NCBI RefSeq assembly: GCF_001506075.1
Contig: NZ_KQ947476.1
Coordinates: 115,934-179,933, forward strand
DNA from: Vibrio sp. MEBiC08052
GTDB lineage: Bacteria; Pseudomonadota; Gammaproteobacteria; Enterobacterales; Vibrionaceae
Length of the DNA: 64,000 nucleotides
Reading direction: 5' to 3'
The translations under genes were made by a program, and so were the position numbers. The first letter of the stretch is position 1; the number at the start of each line of letters is the position of its first letter. Below, one piece after another: positions 28,838 through 37,876 of the stretch. The notes under the pieces are model-generated. The model worked only from the letters and a program-made list of their open reading frames with translations, searched no databases and was not told the DNA's origin.

Positions 28838-29287
28838 ATGACGACAAAATTACGCATTCTTGTGCTAAATGGTCCTAACCTGAATTTACTGGGCCTGCGT
28901 GAACCGGCACATTACGGTTCTCAAACATTGCCTCAGATCATTGATCAACTCCGTCAACAGGCCGCCCAAGCTGGTGTTGAACTAGAGCATCTGCAATCGA
29001 ATCGTGAGTATGAACTGATCGAAGCCATTCATCAGGCACACGAGAACATTGACTTCATCATTATCAACCCAGCCGCATTCACCCATACCAGTGTTGCACT
29101 GCGGGATGCGCTTTTGGGGGTTAATATTCCTTTTATTGAGGTACATCTTTCTAATGTTCATGCCCGCGAACCTTTCCGTCACCACTCTTATTTGTCAGAC
29201 AAGGCAGAGGGGGTGATTTGCGGTTTAGGAGCTCAAGGCTATGAATTTGCGTTGTCGGCAGCTATCACAAAACTGCAGGCAAAATAA
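28838..29287 (+). CDS. aroQ: 3-dehydroquinate dehydratase, type II
   Basis: Third step of the shikimate pathway: dehydroquinate to dehydroshikimate. The 149 aa protein has the full type II pattern. LVLNGPNLNLLGLREPAHYG contains the catalytic Tyr loop, followed by INPAAFTHTSVALRDAL and EVHLSNVHAREPFRHHS with the catalytic His. The first gene of aroQ-accB-accC, the order seen in many gammaproteobacteria; the gap to accB is 63 nt. Confidence 0.96.
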   Translation: MTTKLRILVLNGPNLNLLGLREPAHYGSQTLPQIIDQLRQQAAQAGVELEHLQSNREYELIEAIHQAHENIDFIIINPAAFTHTSVALRDALLGVNIPFIEVHLSNVHAREPFRHHSYLSDKAEGVICGLGAQGYEFALSAAITKLQAK

Positions 29288-29350
29288 ACACTCGACATCC
29301 CGCGGCAGTTGTTCGGGTTGTCTTATTCACAAGATCAAAGAGAAAAGACA

Positions 29351-29812
29351 ATGGATATTCGTAAAATAAAAAAACTTATCGAATTAGTTGAAGAGTCAGG
29401 CATTGCTGAGCTGGAAATTTCTGAAGGTGAAGAATCCGTACGCATCAGCCGTCACAGTGCACCACCGGCACCAGTCCAATATGCACAATATGCACCTGCG
29501 CCAGTTGCTGCACCGGCACCTGCTGCAGCACCGGTAGCAGAAGTAGCCAGTGCACCGGCAGAAGCACCACAACCGACAGGTCATCAAGTGCTTTCACCAA
29601 TGGTCGGTACTTTCTACAGCTCTCCGAGCCCAGATTCAGCACCATTCGTAAAAGTTGGCCAGAAAGTCGCTGTCGGCGAACCACTGTGTATCGTTGAAGC
29701 CATGAAAATGATGAACCAAATCGAATCCGATAAAGCTGGTGTCGTCAAAGCAATCCTTGTTGAGAACGGTCAGCCTGTCGAATTCGATCAGCCTCTCGTT
29801 ATCATTGAATAA
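29351..29812 (+). CDS. accB: Biotin carboxyl carrier protein of acetyl-CoA carboxylase
   Basis: Carries biotin between the carboxylase AccC and the transcarboxylase AccAD for malonyl-CoA synthesis. 153 aa: an N-terminal segment (MDIRKIKKLIELVEESGI), a Pro/Ala-rich flexible linker (about 38-78), then the biotinyl domain with EAMKMMNQIE, biotinylated Lys about 119, target of BirA encoded at 1.7 kb. Start at 29351 follows the family; the ORF extends upstream to 29309. The linker is low-complexity and may vary between strains. 14 nt before accC. Confidence 0.95.
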   Translation: MDIRKIKKLIELVEESGIAELEISEGEESVRISRHSAPPAPVQYAQYAPAPVAAPAPAAAPVAEVASAPAEAPQPTGHQVLSPMVGTFYSSPSPDSAPFVKVGQKVAVGEPLCIVEAMKMMNQIESDKAGVVKAILVENGQPVEFDQPLVIIE

Positions 29813-29826
29813 TTGAGGTCAGATTT

Positions 29827-31173
29827 ATGCTAGATAAAGTTGTCATCGCGAACCGGGGTGAAATTGCACTCCGTATTCTTCGCGCCTGTAAAGAGCTAGG
29901 TATCAAAACGGTCGCTGTCCATTCCACAGCAGACCGGGATCTCAAACATGTCTTACTTGCTGATGAGTCCATCTGTATCGGACCGGCACGTAGTATTGAT
30001 AGCTACTTAAATATTCCACGCATTATCTCAGCAGCAGAAATCACGGGGGCAGTTGCCATTCACCCGGGCTACGGCTTCCTGTCTGAAAATGCAGATTTTG
30101 CTGAGCAAGTTGAAAAATCAGGCTTCATTTTTGTCGGTCCGAAAGCTGAAACCATCCGCATGATGGGGGATAAAGTCTCTGCGATCGCCTCCATGAAAAA
30201 AGCTGGTGTGCCTTGTGTACCGGGTTCAGATGGCCCACTCGGGGATGATGTCGAGAAAAATAAATCCATTGCGAAACGCATCGGCTATCCGGTGATCATT
30301 AAAGCATCCGGTGGCGGTGGTGGTCGTGGTATGCGTGTGGTTCGTAGTGAAGCTGAACTGATTCAGTCCATCACCATGACCCGTACCGAAGCGAAAGCCG
30401 CTTTCAACAACGATATGGTCTACATGGAGAAATTCCTGGAAAACCCACGTCACGTTGAAGTTCAGGTCATTGCCGACGGTCAGGGTGGCGCAATCCACTT
30501 GGGCGAACGTGACTGTTCAATGCAACGTCGTCACCAAAAAGTCGTCGAAGAAGCACCGGCACCGGGCATTACCGAAGAAATGCGTAAATACATCGGTGAA
30601 CGCTGTACACGCGCCTGTGTTGAAATCGGCTACCGCGGTGCGGGTACATTCGAATTCCTCTATGAAAACGGTGAATTCTATTTCATTGAAATGAACACTC
30701 GGATTCAGGTTGAACACCCTGTTACCGAAATGGTCACCGGTGTCGATCTGATCAAAGAGCAACTGCGCGTTGCAGCAGGTCAGCCATTGTCATTCACACA
30801 GGATGATATCAAGCTACGCGGCCATGCGATTGAATGTCGTATCAATGCTGAAGATCCGGAACGTTTTCTCCCGTCACCGGGTAAAATTGAGCGCTTTCAC
30901 ACAGCCGGCGGTATGGGGATTCGCTGGGAATCTCACATCTACTCGGGTTATACCGTGCCTCCGCACTATGATTCGATGATCGGTAAACTGATCGCCTATG
31001 GTGAAAACCGTGACGTCGCGATCGCGCGGATGAAGAATGCACTCAACGAAATGATTGTTGAAGGGATCAAAACCAACATCCCACTTCAACTGAAGATTAT
31101 GAATGATGAAAACTTCCAGCATGGTGGTGCCAATATCCACTATCTGGAGAAAAAACTCGGCATCAATCACTAA
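29827..31173 (+). CDS. accC: Biotin carboxylase subunit of acetyl-CoA carboxylase
   Basis: ATP-dependent carboxylation of AccB-bound biotin, the first half reaction of fatty-acid initiation. The 448 aa protein has the biotin-carboxylase N-domain (VVIANRGEIALRILRACKEL), the ATP-grasp glycine loop KASGGGGGRGMRVV (about 159-172), ERDCSMQRRHQK, and the FIEMNTRIQVEHPVTEM catalytic strand. Full family length. Ends in a clean terminator. Confidence 0.97.
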   Translation: MLDKVVIANRGEIALRILRACKELGIKTVAVHSTADRDLKHVLLADESICIGPARSIDSYLNIPRIISAAEITGAVAIHPGYGFLSENADFAEQVEKSGFIFVGPKAETIRMMGDKVSAIASMKKAGVPCVPGSDGPLGDDVEKNKSIAKRIGYPVIIKASGGGGGRGMRVVRSEAELIQSITMTRTEAKAAFNNDMVYMEKFLENPRHVEVQVIADGQGGAIHLGERDCSMQRRHQKVVEEAPAPGITEEMRKYIGERCTRACVEIGYRGAGTFEFLYENGEFYFIEMNTRIQVEHPVTEMVTGVDLIKEQLRVAAGQPLSFTQDDIKLRGHAIECRINAEDPERFLPSPGKIERFHTAGGMGIRWESHIYSGYTVPPHYDSMIGKLIAYGENRDVAIARMKNALNEMIVEGIKTNIPLQLKIMNDENFQHGGANIHYLEKKLGINH

Positions 31174-31202
31174 TCCGTTCGGCAGATGAACAAAAGTCTA
31201 AG

Positions 31203-31224
31203 CCTCCCTTCGGGGAGGTTTTTT
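31203..31224 (+). terminator. Terminator of accBC
   Basis: 6-bp stem CCTCCC / GGGAGG with a stable TTCG tetraloop and a following run of six T. Confidence 0.9.
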
Positions 31225-31301
31225 GTTCAGGGTGAGCCCTATTCAAAACATGAATATCTGCTACACTCTCGGCCATTCAACCCACGGAAAGAGTCAATCA
31301 C

Positions 31302-32186
31302 ATGCCTTGGATTCAAATAAAACTCAATGCCAACAACGACAACGCCGAAACTATCGGTGATATGTTGATGGAAGACACAGGCGCGTTATCCGTCACATTT
31401 CTGGACGCGAAAGACACCCCCGTCTTTGAACCCCTGCCGGGAGAAACTCGCCTCTGGGGAGATACCGATGTGCTCGCGCTCTATGATGCGGAAGCGGATA
31501 CCGATACCATCGTGGCACAAATCAAAGCCAGTCAACTACTGCCTGAGAGCTTCTCTTATAAAGTCGAACAGATTGAAGACAAAGACTGGGAACGGGAATG
31601 GATGGATAATTTCCACCCGATGAAATTCGGTAGCCGTCTGTGGATCTGTCCGAGCTGGAAAGAGATCCCAGACCCGGATGCGGTCAATGTGATGCTTGAT
31701 CCCGGCTTGGCCTTCGGCACCGGTACACACCCGACAACCGCCTTATGTTTAGAATGGCTGGAAGGGTTGGATCTCAGCGGAAAAACCGTGATTGATTTCG
31801 GCTGCGGCTCCGGCATTCTGGCGATTGCAGCAATCAAGCTAGGCGCGAAGCAAGTGATTGGTGTCGATATTGACCCACAAGCCTTACTCGCTTCCAAAGA
31901 TAACGCTCAGCGCAATGGTGTTGAAAACCAGCTAGAGGTCTACCTACCGCAAAATCAACCTGACAATCTCAGTGCAGATATCGTGGTGGCAAACATTCTG
32001 GCCGGCCCGCTCAAAGAGCTTTCTCCGGTGATTCAGTCTCTGGTTCGCCCGGGTGGACAACTGGCGATGTCCGGCGTGTTAGAGACACAGGCCGAAGATG
32101 TTGCCGATTTCTATCGCAACCAGTTTGACATCGACCCCATTATTGAAAATAACGAATGGTGCCGAATTTCTGGTCGAAAAAAATAA
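31302..32186 (+). CDS. prmA: Ribosomal protein L11 methyltransferase
   Basis: Trimethylates lysines and the N-terminus of ribosomal protein L11. The 294 aa protein has an N-terminal substrate-recognition domain (MPWIQIKLNAN) and a class I SAM domain with motif I DFGCGSGILAIAAIKLGAK (about 166-184) and post-I VIGVDIDPQAL. FGTGTHPTT marks the PrmA family. It is located between accC and dusB, its usual vibrio position. Confidence 0.95.
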   Translation: MPWIQIKLNANNDNAETIGDMLMEDTGALSVTFLDAKDTPVFEPLPGETRLWGDTDVLALYDAEADTDTIVAQIKASQLLPESFSYKVEQIEDKDWEREWMDNFHPMKFGSRLWICPSWKEIPDPDAVNVMLDPGLAFGTGTHPTTALCLEWLEGLDLSGKTVIDFGCGSGILAIAAIKLGAKQVIGVDIDPQALLASKDNAQRNGVENQLEVYLPQNQPDNLSADIVVANILAGPLKELSPVIQSLVRPGGQLAMSGVLETQAEDVADFYRNQFDIDPIIENNEWCRISGRKK

Positions 32187-32266
32187 CCACCGCGAATGTA
32201 ACTGACTAATTGACTGAAAAATCGACGATTTACAAAAACAAATTGTAAATGCTCAAATATTAGTCT

Positions 32267-32302
32267 TTTCACACCGCAAAAAAATGCGTAAAATGCGCGC
32301 CC
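32267..32302 (+). promoter_or_regulatory. dusB-fis promoter with GC-rich discriminator
   Basis: -35-like TTTCAC (32267-32272) and -10 TAAAAT (32289-32294), 16-nt spacing, followed at once by GCGCGCCC. A GC-rich stretch between -10 and +1 is the mark of stringently controlled promoters, as known for fis in E. coli. A start near 32301 would leave a leader of about 25 nt before the GTG at 32327. Confidence 0.6.
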
Positions 32303-32326
32303 TTGCTGCCTTATAACTGTAATGAC

Positions 32327-33298
32327 GTGTTAAAAATCGGAAACCACCAACTCAAGAACAGTCTGATCGTTGCTCCTATGGCTGGCGTCACCGACAGACC
32401 TTTTCGCGAGTTATGTCTTCGCTATGGTGCCGGCATGGCTGTCAGTGAAATGATGTCATCCAATCCGGCATTGTGGAAAACGTCAAAGTCGAAACAGCGC
32501 ATGGTCCATGAGGGCGAATCCGGGATTCGTTCGGTTCAAATCGCAGGTTCCGACCCACAGTTAATGGCAGAAGCTGCGCAATTCAGCGTTGAGAACGGTG
32601 CGCAAATCATCGATATCAACATGGGTTGCCCGGCAAAGAAAGTGAATAAGAAGTTGGCAGGTTCCGCCCTGTTACGCTACCCGGATTTAATTGAGAATAT
32701 CCTCACCACGGTAGTTCAGGCCGTTCGTGTGCCTGTGACGCTAAAAACACGGACCGGTTGGGATACAGCGCATAAGAACTGTGTTCACATCGCAAAGCTG
32801 GCCGAAGACTGCGGCATTCAGGCACTCGCCCTTCATGGAAGGACCCGGGCTTGTCTGTATCGCGGCATGGCAGAATATGACAGCATCAGAGCGGTCAAAC
32901 AGGCCATCTCGATTCCGGTGATCGCCAATGGTGACATCGATAGTCCGGAAAAGGCCAAATATGTACTGGAATATACCGGCGCTGACGCATTAATGATTGG
33001 TCGCCCGGCACAAGGACGACCCTGGATTTTTCAGGAAATCCAACATTTTTTGGAAACCGGCACCACAATGCCTGCGCTTCCGGTTAAGGAAGTCAAAAGC
33101 ATTTTGCTTGGTCATGTACAAGCACTCCATCAGTTTTACGGAGCGTATCTGGGGCCACGAATCGCACGGAAACATGTGGGGTGGTATCTCAAAGAGCATG
33201 AACAGGCAAGTGGGTTTCGACGGACCTTCAATGCCATAGAAGCAGCCCCGCTGCAGCTGGAAGCACTCGAAGGTTATTTTGATAACGTTGCATCATAA
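32327..33298 (+). CDS. dusB: tRNA-dihydrouridine synthase B
   Basis: FMN enzyme that reduces uridine in the tRNA D-loop. 323 aa from the GTG at 32327, which gives MLKIGNHQLKNSLIVAPMAG in line with E. coli DusB. An in-frame TTG at 32303 would lie on the transcript start and is disfavoured; the ribosome site is weak for both. Catalytic Cys is at about 101 in DINMGCPAKKVNKK, with FMN-phosphate loops near ALMIGRPAQGRPWIF. First gene of dusB-fis, 25 nt before the fis ATG; fis start falls just after the dusB stop. Confidence 0.92.
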   Translation: MLKIGNHQLKNSLIVAPMAGVTDRPFRELCLRYGAGMAVSEMMSSNPALWKTSKSKQRMVHEGESGIRSVQIAGSDPQLMAEAAQFSVENGAQIIDINMGCPAKKVNKKLAGSALLRYPDLIENILTTVVQAVRVPVTLKTRTGWDTAHKNCVHIAKLAEDCGIQALALHGRTRACLYRGMAEYDSIRAVKQAISIPVIANGDIDSPEKAKYVLEYTGADALMIGRPAQGRPWIFQEIQHFLETGTTMPALPVKEVKSILLGHVQALHQFYGAYLGPRIARKHVGWYLKEHEQASGFRRTFNAIEAAPLQLEALEGYFDNVAS

Positions 33299-33323
33299 AA
33301 TTAAGAGAAGAGCTAGACCGAAT

Positions 33324-33620
33324 ATGTTCGAACAAAATCTGACTTCAGAAGCTTTAACCGTTACTACCGTTACTTCACAAGACCAAATCACTCAGAAGCC
33401 TCTGCGTGACTCCGTTAAAGCATCTCTTAAAAACTATCTTTCCCAGTTAAATGGCCAAGAAGTAAGTGAATTATACGAATTAGTTCTAGCTGAAGTTGAG
33501 CAGCCGCTGCTCGATACGATCATGCAGTACACTCGCGGTAACCAAACCCGCGCAGCAACCATGATGGGTATCAACCGCGGAACACTTCGCAAGAAACTGA
33601 AAAAGTACGGCATGAACTAA
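33324..33620 (+). CDS. fis: DNA-binding protein Fis
   Basis: Nucleoid protein that bends DNA and activates rRNA promoters in fast growth. 98 aa from the ATG at 33324 (MFEQNLTSEALTV), the family length and start. The C-terminal HTH is QTRAATMMGINRGTLRKKLKKYGMN. The frame is open to 33279 inside dusB, but those codons are dusB sequence read in another frame. Confidence 0.97.
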   Translation: MFEQNLTSEALTVTTVTSQDQITQKPLRDSVKASLKNYLSQLNGQEVSELYELVLAEVEQPLLDTIMQYTRGNQTRAATMMGINRGTLRKKLKKYGMN

Positions 33621-33650
33621 TCACTGTTCATTAACCATTTGAATTTAAAG

Positions 33651-33681
33651 CCCGAAGTAGAGAAATCCGCTTCGGGTTTTT
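33651..33681 (+). terminator. Terminator of dusB-fis
   Basis: Stem CCCGAAG / CTTCGGG (33651-33657 and 33670-33676) with a 12-nt loop that can itself pair partly, followed by TTTTTG. Confidence 0.85.
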
Positions 33682-33750
33682 GTTTTTGCTACACACAATA
33701 AATTTTGCACACCCTTGTATATAGACGTTCCTGCAGTTGTCATACTGAGG

Positions 33751-34107
33751 CTATGGCATAAAACCAAGAAGAGAGGCTCTTTTTAACATTCCTAATATAA
33801 AAACGAAGAACGTCGTGTAAATCCAAAGTGAATTCAGCCACATCACAACCCAGAAAGATTTAGATGTCGTTGTTGCTCTATGACGAATGAATGGAAATGC
33901 CAGACAATACCAGTTGTAACGATTCGTTATCATGAAAGAAATAATAGAATGGGATTTATTTTTATCTTTCGCCAACTGAGAGTCCAAAAACTGGATATGA
34001 GAAAGGCTTCCATATCCGGCCCTGATGCCAAAAAATAAATAAGGTCCTATCCAGATAGCAATAAATACGAGTGCAACGATAGATATGCCAGCAAATACAA
34101 AACTCAT
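33751..34107 (-). CDS. Small membrane protein, candidate immunity protein
   Basis: No family recognised. About 118 aa from the ATG at 34107 (an ATG five codons upstream at 34122 is the alternative). One TM segment lies at the N-terminus (SFVFAGISIVALVFIAIWIG) and another near the C-terminus (WVVMWLNSLWIYTTFFVFIL), with a polar central part and a possible short third segment (YNWYCLAFPF). It follows the putative toxin gene on the same strand, 24-39 nt behind it. A small polytopic protein immediately after a membrane-active toxin is the classic place for its immunity protein. That role is inference from position and topology. Confidence 0.6.
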   Translation of the reverse strand: MSFVFAGISIVALVFIAIWIGPYLFFGIRAGYGSLSHIQFLDSQLAKDKNKSHSIISFMITNRYNWYCLAFPFIRHRATTTSKSFWVVMWLNSLWIYTTFFVFILGMLKRASLLGFMP

Positions 34108-34146
34108 AATATATCCATTCAAATTTAATCGCGGTCCAGCGACGAA

Positions 34147-35721
34147 TCAGAAAATTTCTTCGAACATATCAACAACTGATTCACCAAACTCATAAATAAC
34201 ATCCCCAATATACTTACCGCTACTGTTCCCAAGCGTACCGCCAACAAGTCCTCCAACAGCAGCTCCGACAACTGTTGCAATAGCCAGAACAGGAGCGGAT
34301 GCCGCTGCACCGACGATACCTATAGCAATCACAATACCAGTGCCACCACCAAGCTCACCACCAGCCCAACCACCGAAAAAACCAAACATTTCACGAGTAG
34401 TAGTTTTTCCACATTGACCATTTTTTTGCATTACACAAGCATCATGAACATTATTCAAACCACTTGCAGCAGAGAACAATAGTCCTACATATCCAACTGA
34501 TTTTGCGCCACTAATACCAGAAGAAATATTCGCCATCCTTTTGCCCAAATTAGGCACAACACCTTCAGCGACGATCTCATCGGCATGATGGACGACAGAG
34601 CGAGTTGAAAGCTTCAAGGCTTTTTTCACTTGACGTAGAACCGGAACCTTTATCCCTCGTGTTGATAACCTAGCGAGGGATTGATCTAATTTTTTAAACA
34701 ATTTTGCCCGTTTAGAGATAAACGTATCATAGTGAATGCCACTAGTACGACTAGCCGAAGCAACATCTTGAACATATAACGTATTTATTTCTTGAATAAT
34801 ATCGCCAATTTTCTTCAAATGTTTTTCTGTACTTGCAGCAATAGCACCAACACCTACACTCGTATATGCATAAGCATCACTAGGTTTACCATCTTCCCAA
34901 ACTTTTGAAGCATAGTGATCAAGTAACTCAAAATATCGGTTAACTGTTGCGATTTCATCTTCATCCAATCTTGCCAAAGCCTGACTTGCTGCGACTGCAT
35001 CATCTGCTAGCGCAGAGAGTTTCTGCTTATCCGCATTGGTTTTAGGCTCTGCGGTCGGTAGTATAACAATCTCACCCTGACGAATCGGTTCATTCAGATG
35101 GGCATTATACTTTTTAACTAGTTGCTTTTGTGTTGTCGTCGTGTCAGAAGTAAACAGAATCGCCCATAAATCCTGCTGAGATTGAGTTGACTCGACCTGC
35201 ATCCATCCCAGAGAAAATTGCTGTGTCTGTGCTTTTTCTTGTGCCTTTCGCTCCTGAAGCATGGTCCACGTTTTTTCACTATTGAGATGGTTTTCCTGAC
35301 ATTGTTTCGCATAGCGTTCTTTCAGGGATAATTTCACGGGTTCCCGCTCAACGTAAGGCTCGGTATAAACCGATGCATTCACACTCCCGGAATAGAATGA
35401 ACCAATGCCATGATTCACTAACTCAACTCTTGCGGTATAAGCTCTATGGGCCAACACATCGATATCGGATTCAATCACAGGATTGACCCGCCAGTATTGA
35501 TTGCCCCACTCATCCCGCTCCCGAATCAATAAGGGGATGGATGGCGTATCAGTGAGTAAGACTTGATGGCCGCTGCGAAGTTGTTCAAGAAAATCAGAAC
35601 AGCGCATTCCGGAAGGCATCACGGATTTGATATCCGATTCGCGCAGGGATAAAAAATCCCCTTCAACCTGAGCAAATTCATTCGCCATCAGGTTGTAGAT
35701 TTGAATGGTTTGATAGTTCAT
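34147..35721 (-). CDS. Putative membrane-disrupting antibacterial effector with LysM-like segment
   Basis: A 524 aa protein, no signal peptide. The N-terminal 170 residues are of unrecognised type. A LysM-like unit follows (DLWAILFTSDTTTTQKQL, then KYNAHLNEPIRQGEIVILPT, about 190-225), then a charged helical part. The C-terminal 120 residues are hydrophobic and glycine-zipper rich (GGWAGGELGGGTGIVIAIG, VGAAVGGLVGGTLG). That mix is known from type VI secretion effectors and other polymorphic toxins that perforate membranes. A small membrane protein gene follows it, a likely immunity partner. No secretion genes are nearby, so an orphan effector is inferred. Not assigned to a named family. Confidence 0.6.
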   Translation of the reverse strand: MNYQTIQIYNLMANEFAQVEGDFLSLRESDIKSVMPSGMRCSDFLEQLRSGHQVLLTDTPSIPLLIRERDEWGNQYWRVNPVIESDIDVLAHRAYTARVELVNHGIGSFYSGSVNASVYTEPYVEREPVKLSLKERYAKQCQENHLNSEKTWTMLQERKAQEKAQTQQFSLGWMQVESTQSQQDLWAILFTSDTTTTQKQLVKKYNAHLNEPIRQGEIVILPTAEPKTNADKQKLSALADDAVAASQALARLDEDEIATVNRYFELLDHYASKVWEDGKPSDAYAYTSVGVGAIAASTEKHLKKIGDIIQEINTLYVQDVASASRTSGIHYDTFISKRAKLFKKLDQSLARLSTRGIKVPVLRQVKKALKLSTRSVVHHADEIVAEGVVPNLGKRMANISSGISGAKSVGYVGLLFSAASGLNNVHDACVMQKNGQCGKTTTREMFGFFGGWAGGELGGGTGIVIAIGIVGAAASAPVLAIATVVGAAVGGLVGGTLGNSSGKYIGDVIYEFGESVVDMFEEIF

Positions 35722-35890
35722 TTGACGTTGTTTATGTATGAATTCAGTTCATATCGATATAGGAGGAGCATTGTACAACAGCGCAATAACAGATAATCCA
35801 TTATCAATAGAATCAAACGGTTAATATGGTTTACATTCCATAAATAGGGGGGATTTACTACCTTATTGATGAATAGTAATCACGTTGATG

Positions 35891-36094
35891 CTATTTCTCA
35901 GCTTTTGGTCGTTCATAAACCCCGTCAAAAGAGACAAGCTGAACTTCTATCACCCCACCAAAGTATTCAATTTTAACCCGTGGGTCATCTTGCTGTTTTA
36001 GCTGAGCGCTGAAGGTTTCATAAAGAGATGCCATAAAATTTTTAACAGACTGGTCTGAGTCAATTAAATTTGTTTTAAAGTGGTCATGATTCAT
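35891..36094 (-). CDS. Small protein of unknown function upstream of the putative effector
   Basis: 67 aa, acidic to neutral, no TM segment or signal peptide; begins MNHDHFKTNLIDSD and contains a predicted beta-hairpin (VKIEYFGGVIEVQLVSFDG). It is on the same strand as the effector but 169 nt upstream of it, so it may be separately expressed. Could be an accessory or chaperone-like partner; this is only positional. The ORF has an ATG and reasonable codon use, but no family is recognised. Confidence 0.45.
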   Translation of the reverse strand: MNHDHFKTNLIDSDQSVKNFMASLYETFSAQLKQQDDPRVKIEYFGGVIEVQLVSFDGVYERPKAEK

Positions 36095-36287
36095 AATTTA
36101 GCCAAGTATTATTGATTTAAATGTAAATAAAATTAACGGTTGATTAAATATTACGAGTTGTTTATGTTTATCTGCGACGTTGTTAAATCTATTTGTTGAT
36201 TTTATTATGGTTACTATTTCTTTATATGAAACCCCCAAAAGTAGGTAACTTTAAAGGTATGCATCCCAATCAAAAGTGATATTAAAC

Positions 36288-37016
36288 ATGACAAATAAAT
36301 CAATAAACTCAACTTCAATAAAAAAAGACAATGAAATTCGAAAAGATGGAGAATTCTTACAGCAACTAGGTATGGATTACATTTCTATCTATATTGAAAC
36401 ACCCAGAAACTTATCAGTTGTTTCCAATCTTCCTTGTGATATGAAGTTAATTTACAGAGATGAAAATCTTTTCTATGAAGATCCTATGATTCGTAATCAG
36501 AAGCATGGTTTATTTATGATGAGAAGAGATGAAAAAGAACAGAATTTTTCTGAAAAGATTAAATCTAAATTTTCTGTGCATAATGTATATGCCAGGTCAA
36601 GTATTATTGGTTCAACAAAAGTATCCTACGTTTTAGGATGTAAAAGTTCTCATTATCCACAATTTAACAATAGCCTTGATAGTCGTATTATTGAATTTTC
36701 AAAGTTCATGATTCGTAAATATAGACATGATATATCTCAAGATTTATCTGAAATAAAAATGTCTCCAATAAACATTTCAGTCGATTACTTTATTGATAAA
36801 TTGTTCACTGACAAGCAAATAGAAAAACCTAATTATGGGGAGTTGGTTTGTTTATCACTAGCAAAAGAAGGCTTAAGTATGATAGAAATATCAAATTTAA
36901 CTGGATATACAATTAATACAGTAAAGAGTAATTTAAAAAATAGTAGAGTTAAACTGCAAGCAAATAAAACAATTGATGCTACGATGACAGCTTTAAGTAT
37001 GGGGTGGATATCGTGA
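36288..37016 (+). CDS. LuxR-family transcriptional regulator (LuxR solo)
   Basis: 242 aa from the ATG at 36288. The N-terminal two thirds match the autoinducer-binding domain in outline: SNLPCDMKLIYRDENLFYEDP keeps the Tyr and the Asp-Pro pair. The tryptophan expected shortly after is not obvious, so ligand specificity is uncertain. The C-terminal HTH is clear: GELVCLSLAKEGLSMIEISN followed by LTGYTINTVKSNLKNSRVKL. No luxI-type synthase is nearby, hence a 'solo'. The segment is visibly more AT-rich than the core genes, suggesting transfer. A 15-bp palindrome (AAAGT-AGGTA-ACTTT, 36238-36252) lies 36 nt upstream and might be its operator. Stop overlaps the next start (GTGA). Confidence 0.78.
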   Translation: MTNKSINSTSIKKDNEIRKDGEFLQQLGMDYISIYIETPRNLSVVSNLPCDMKLIYRDENLFYEDPMIRNQKHGLFMMRRDEKEQNFSEKIKSKFSVHNVYARSSIIGSTKVSYVLGCKSSHYPQFNNSLDSRIIEFSKFMIRKYRHDISQDLSEIKMSPINISVDYFIDKLFTDKQIEKPNYGELVCLSLAKEGLSMIEISNLTGYTINTVKSNLKNSRVKLQANKTIDATMTALSMGWIS

Positions 37017-37876
37017 CTTACTTAATTGCTGCCACTTTTATTTGGGCATTCTCTTTTTCACTGATTGGTAGTGCGTTAACTCATGTTGACCCTTATTTAT
37101 CTGTTGTAATTAGAACGTTTCTTTCCTTTTTGATATTTTTACCTTTCATAAGAAATAACTTTTCAAAACAGCATGTAAAATTCATATTTATTGGTGCAAT
37201 CCAGTTAGGAGTCATGTATTGTTTTTATTTTAATGCATTCCGATTTATTAGTGTTAGCAACATACTATTATTTACTATATTTACGCCAATATACATAATA
37301 ATTATTAATCAATTGATTTATGATGGTTTCTCTCTTAAGAGTTTGTTTTTAGTTATGATATCCGTTATTGGGGCTTACGTCATCCGGCAGACCAACATCG
37401 AAGAGGCGACTTTAAAAGGTTTCTTTCTTATTCAAGGAGCCAACTTTTGTTTTGGTATGGGACAAGTTTTATATAAGAAAAATATCTCTACAGGAATAAA
37501 GCAATCAACCGTTTTCCCTTATTTTTATTGTGGCGCATTTTTCATTTCTCTGGTTGCATTCATAATTTTGGGAGATAAAAGTAAGTTACCAACCACACCA
37601 ACGGAAATTATGACACTATTTTATTTGGGTGTGGTTGCCTCTGGTATTGGTTACTATCTCTGGAATAAAGGTTCAACACGAGTTTCTGTAACTCAGCTTG
37701 CGATCATGAACAATTTATTAATTCCTGCTGGAATGATTGTCAATGTCGTGTTGTGGCATGGTGAGTTTGACACAATGAAACTCGTTATTGGTACTTTACT
37801 AATTATCGCAACATCACTGATTGACATTCGTAATGGTAGAAAAGTTGAAATCAGAAACAGTAGCGATCTTGCTTAG
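37013..37876 (+). CDS. EamA/DMT-family transporter
   Basis: 287 aa with about ten TM segments in two EamA repeats of five helices each. The first opens with YLIAATFIWAFSFSLIGSAL; the second repeat covers 'GFFLIQGANFCFGMGQVLYKK' onward. Such proteins export amino acids, metabolites or drugs; substrate unknown. The GTG at 37013 overlaps the stop of the LuxR gene by 4 nt (GTGA) and has a GGGGTGG ribosome site, so it is translationally coupled to the regulator. Its 3' end overlaps the convergent gene at 37814 by 63 nt. Confidence 0.82.
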   Translation: MTYLIAATFIWAFSFSLIGSALTHVDPYLSVVIRTFLSFLIFLPFIRNNFSKQHVKFIFIGAIQLGVMYCFYFNAFRFISVSNILLFTIFTPIYIIIINQLIYDGFSLKSLFLVMISVIGAYVIRQTNIEEATLKGFFLIQGANFCFGMGQVLYKKNISTGIKQSTVFPYFYCGAFFISLVAFIILGDKSKLPTTPTEIMTLFYLGVVASGIGYYLWNKGSTRVSVTQLAIMNNLLIPAGMIVNVVLWHGEFDTMKLVIGTLLIIATSLIDIRNGRKVEIRNSSDLA

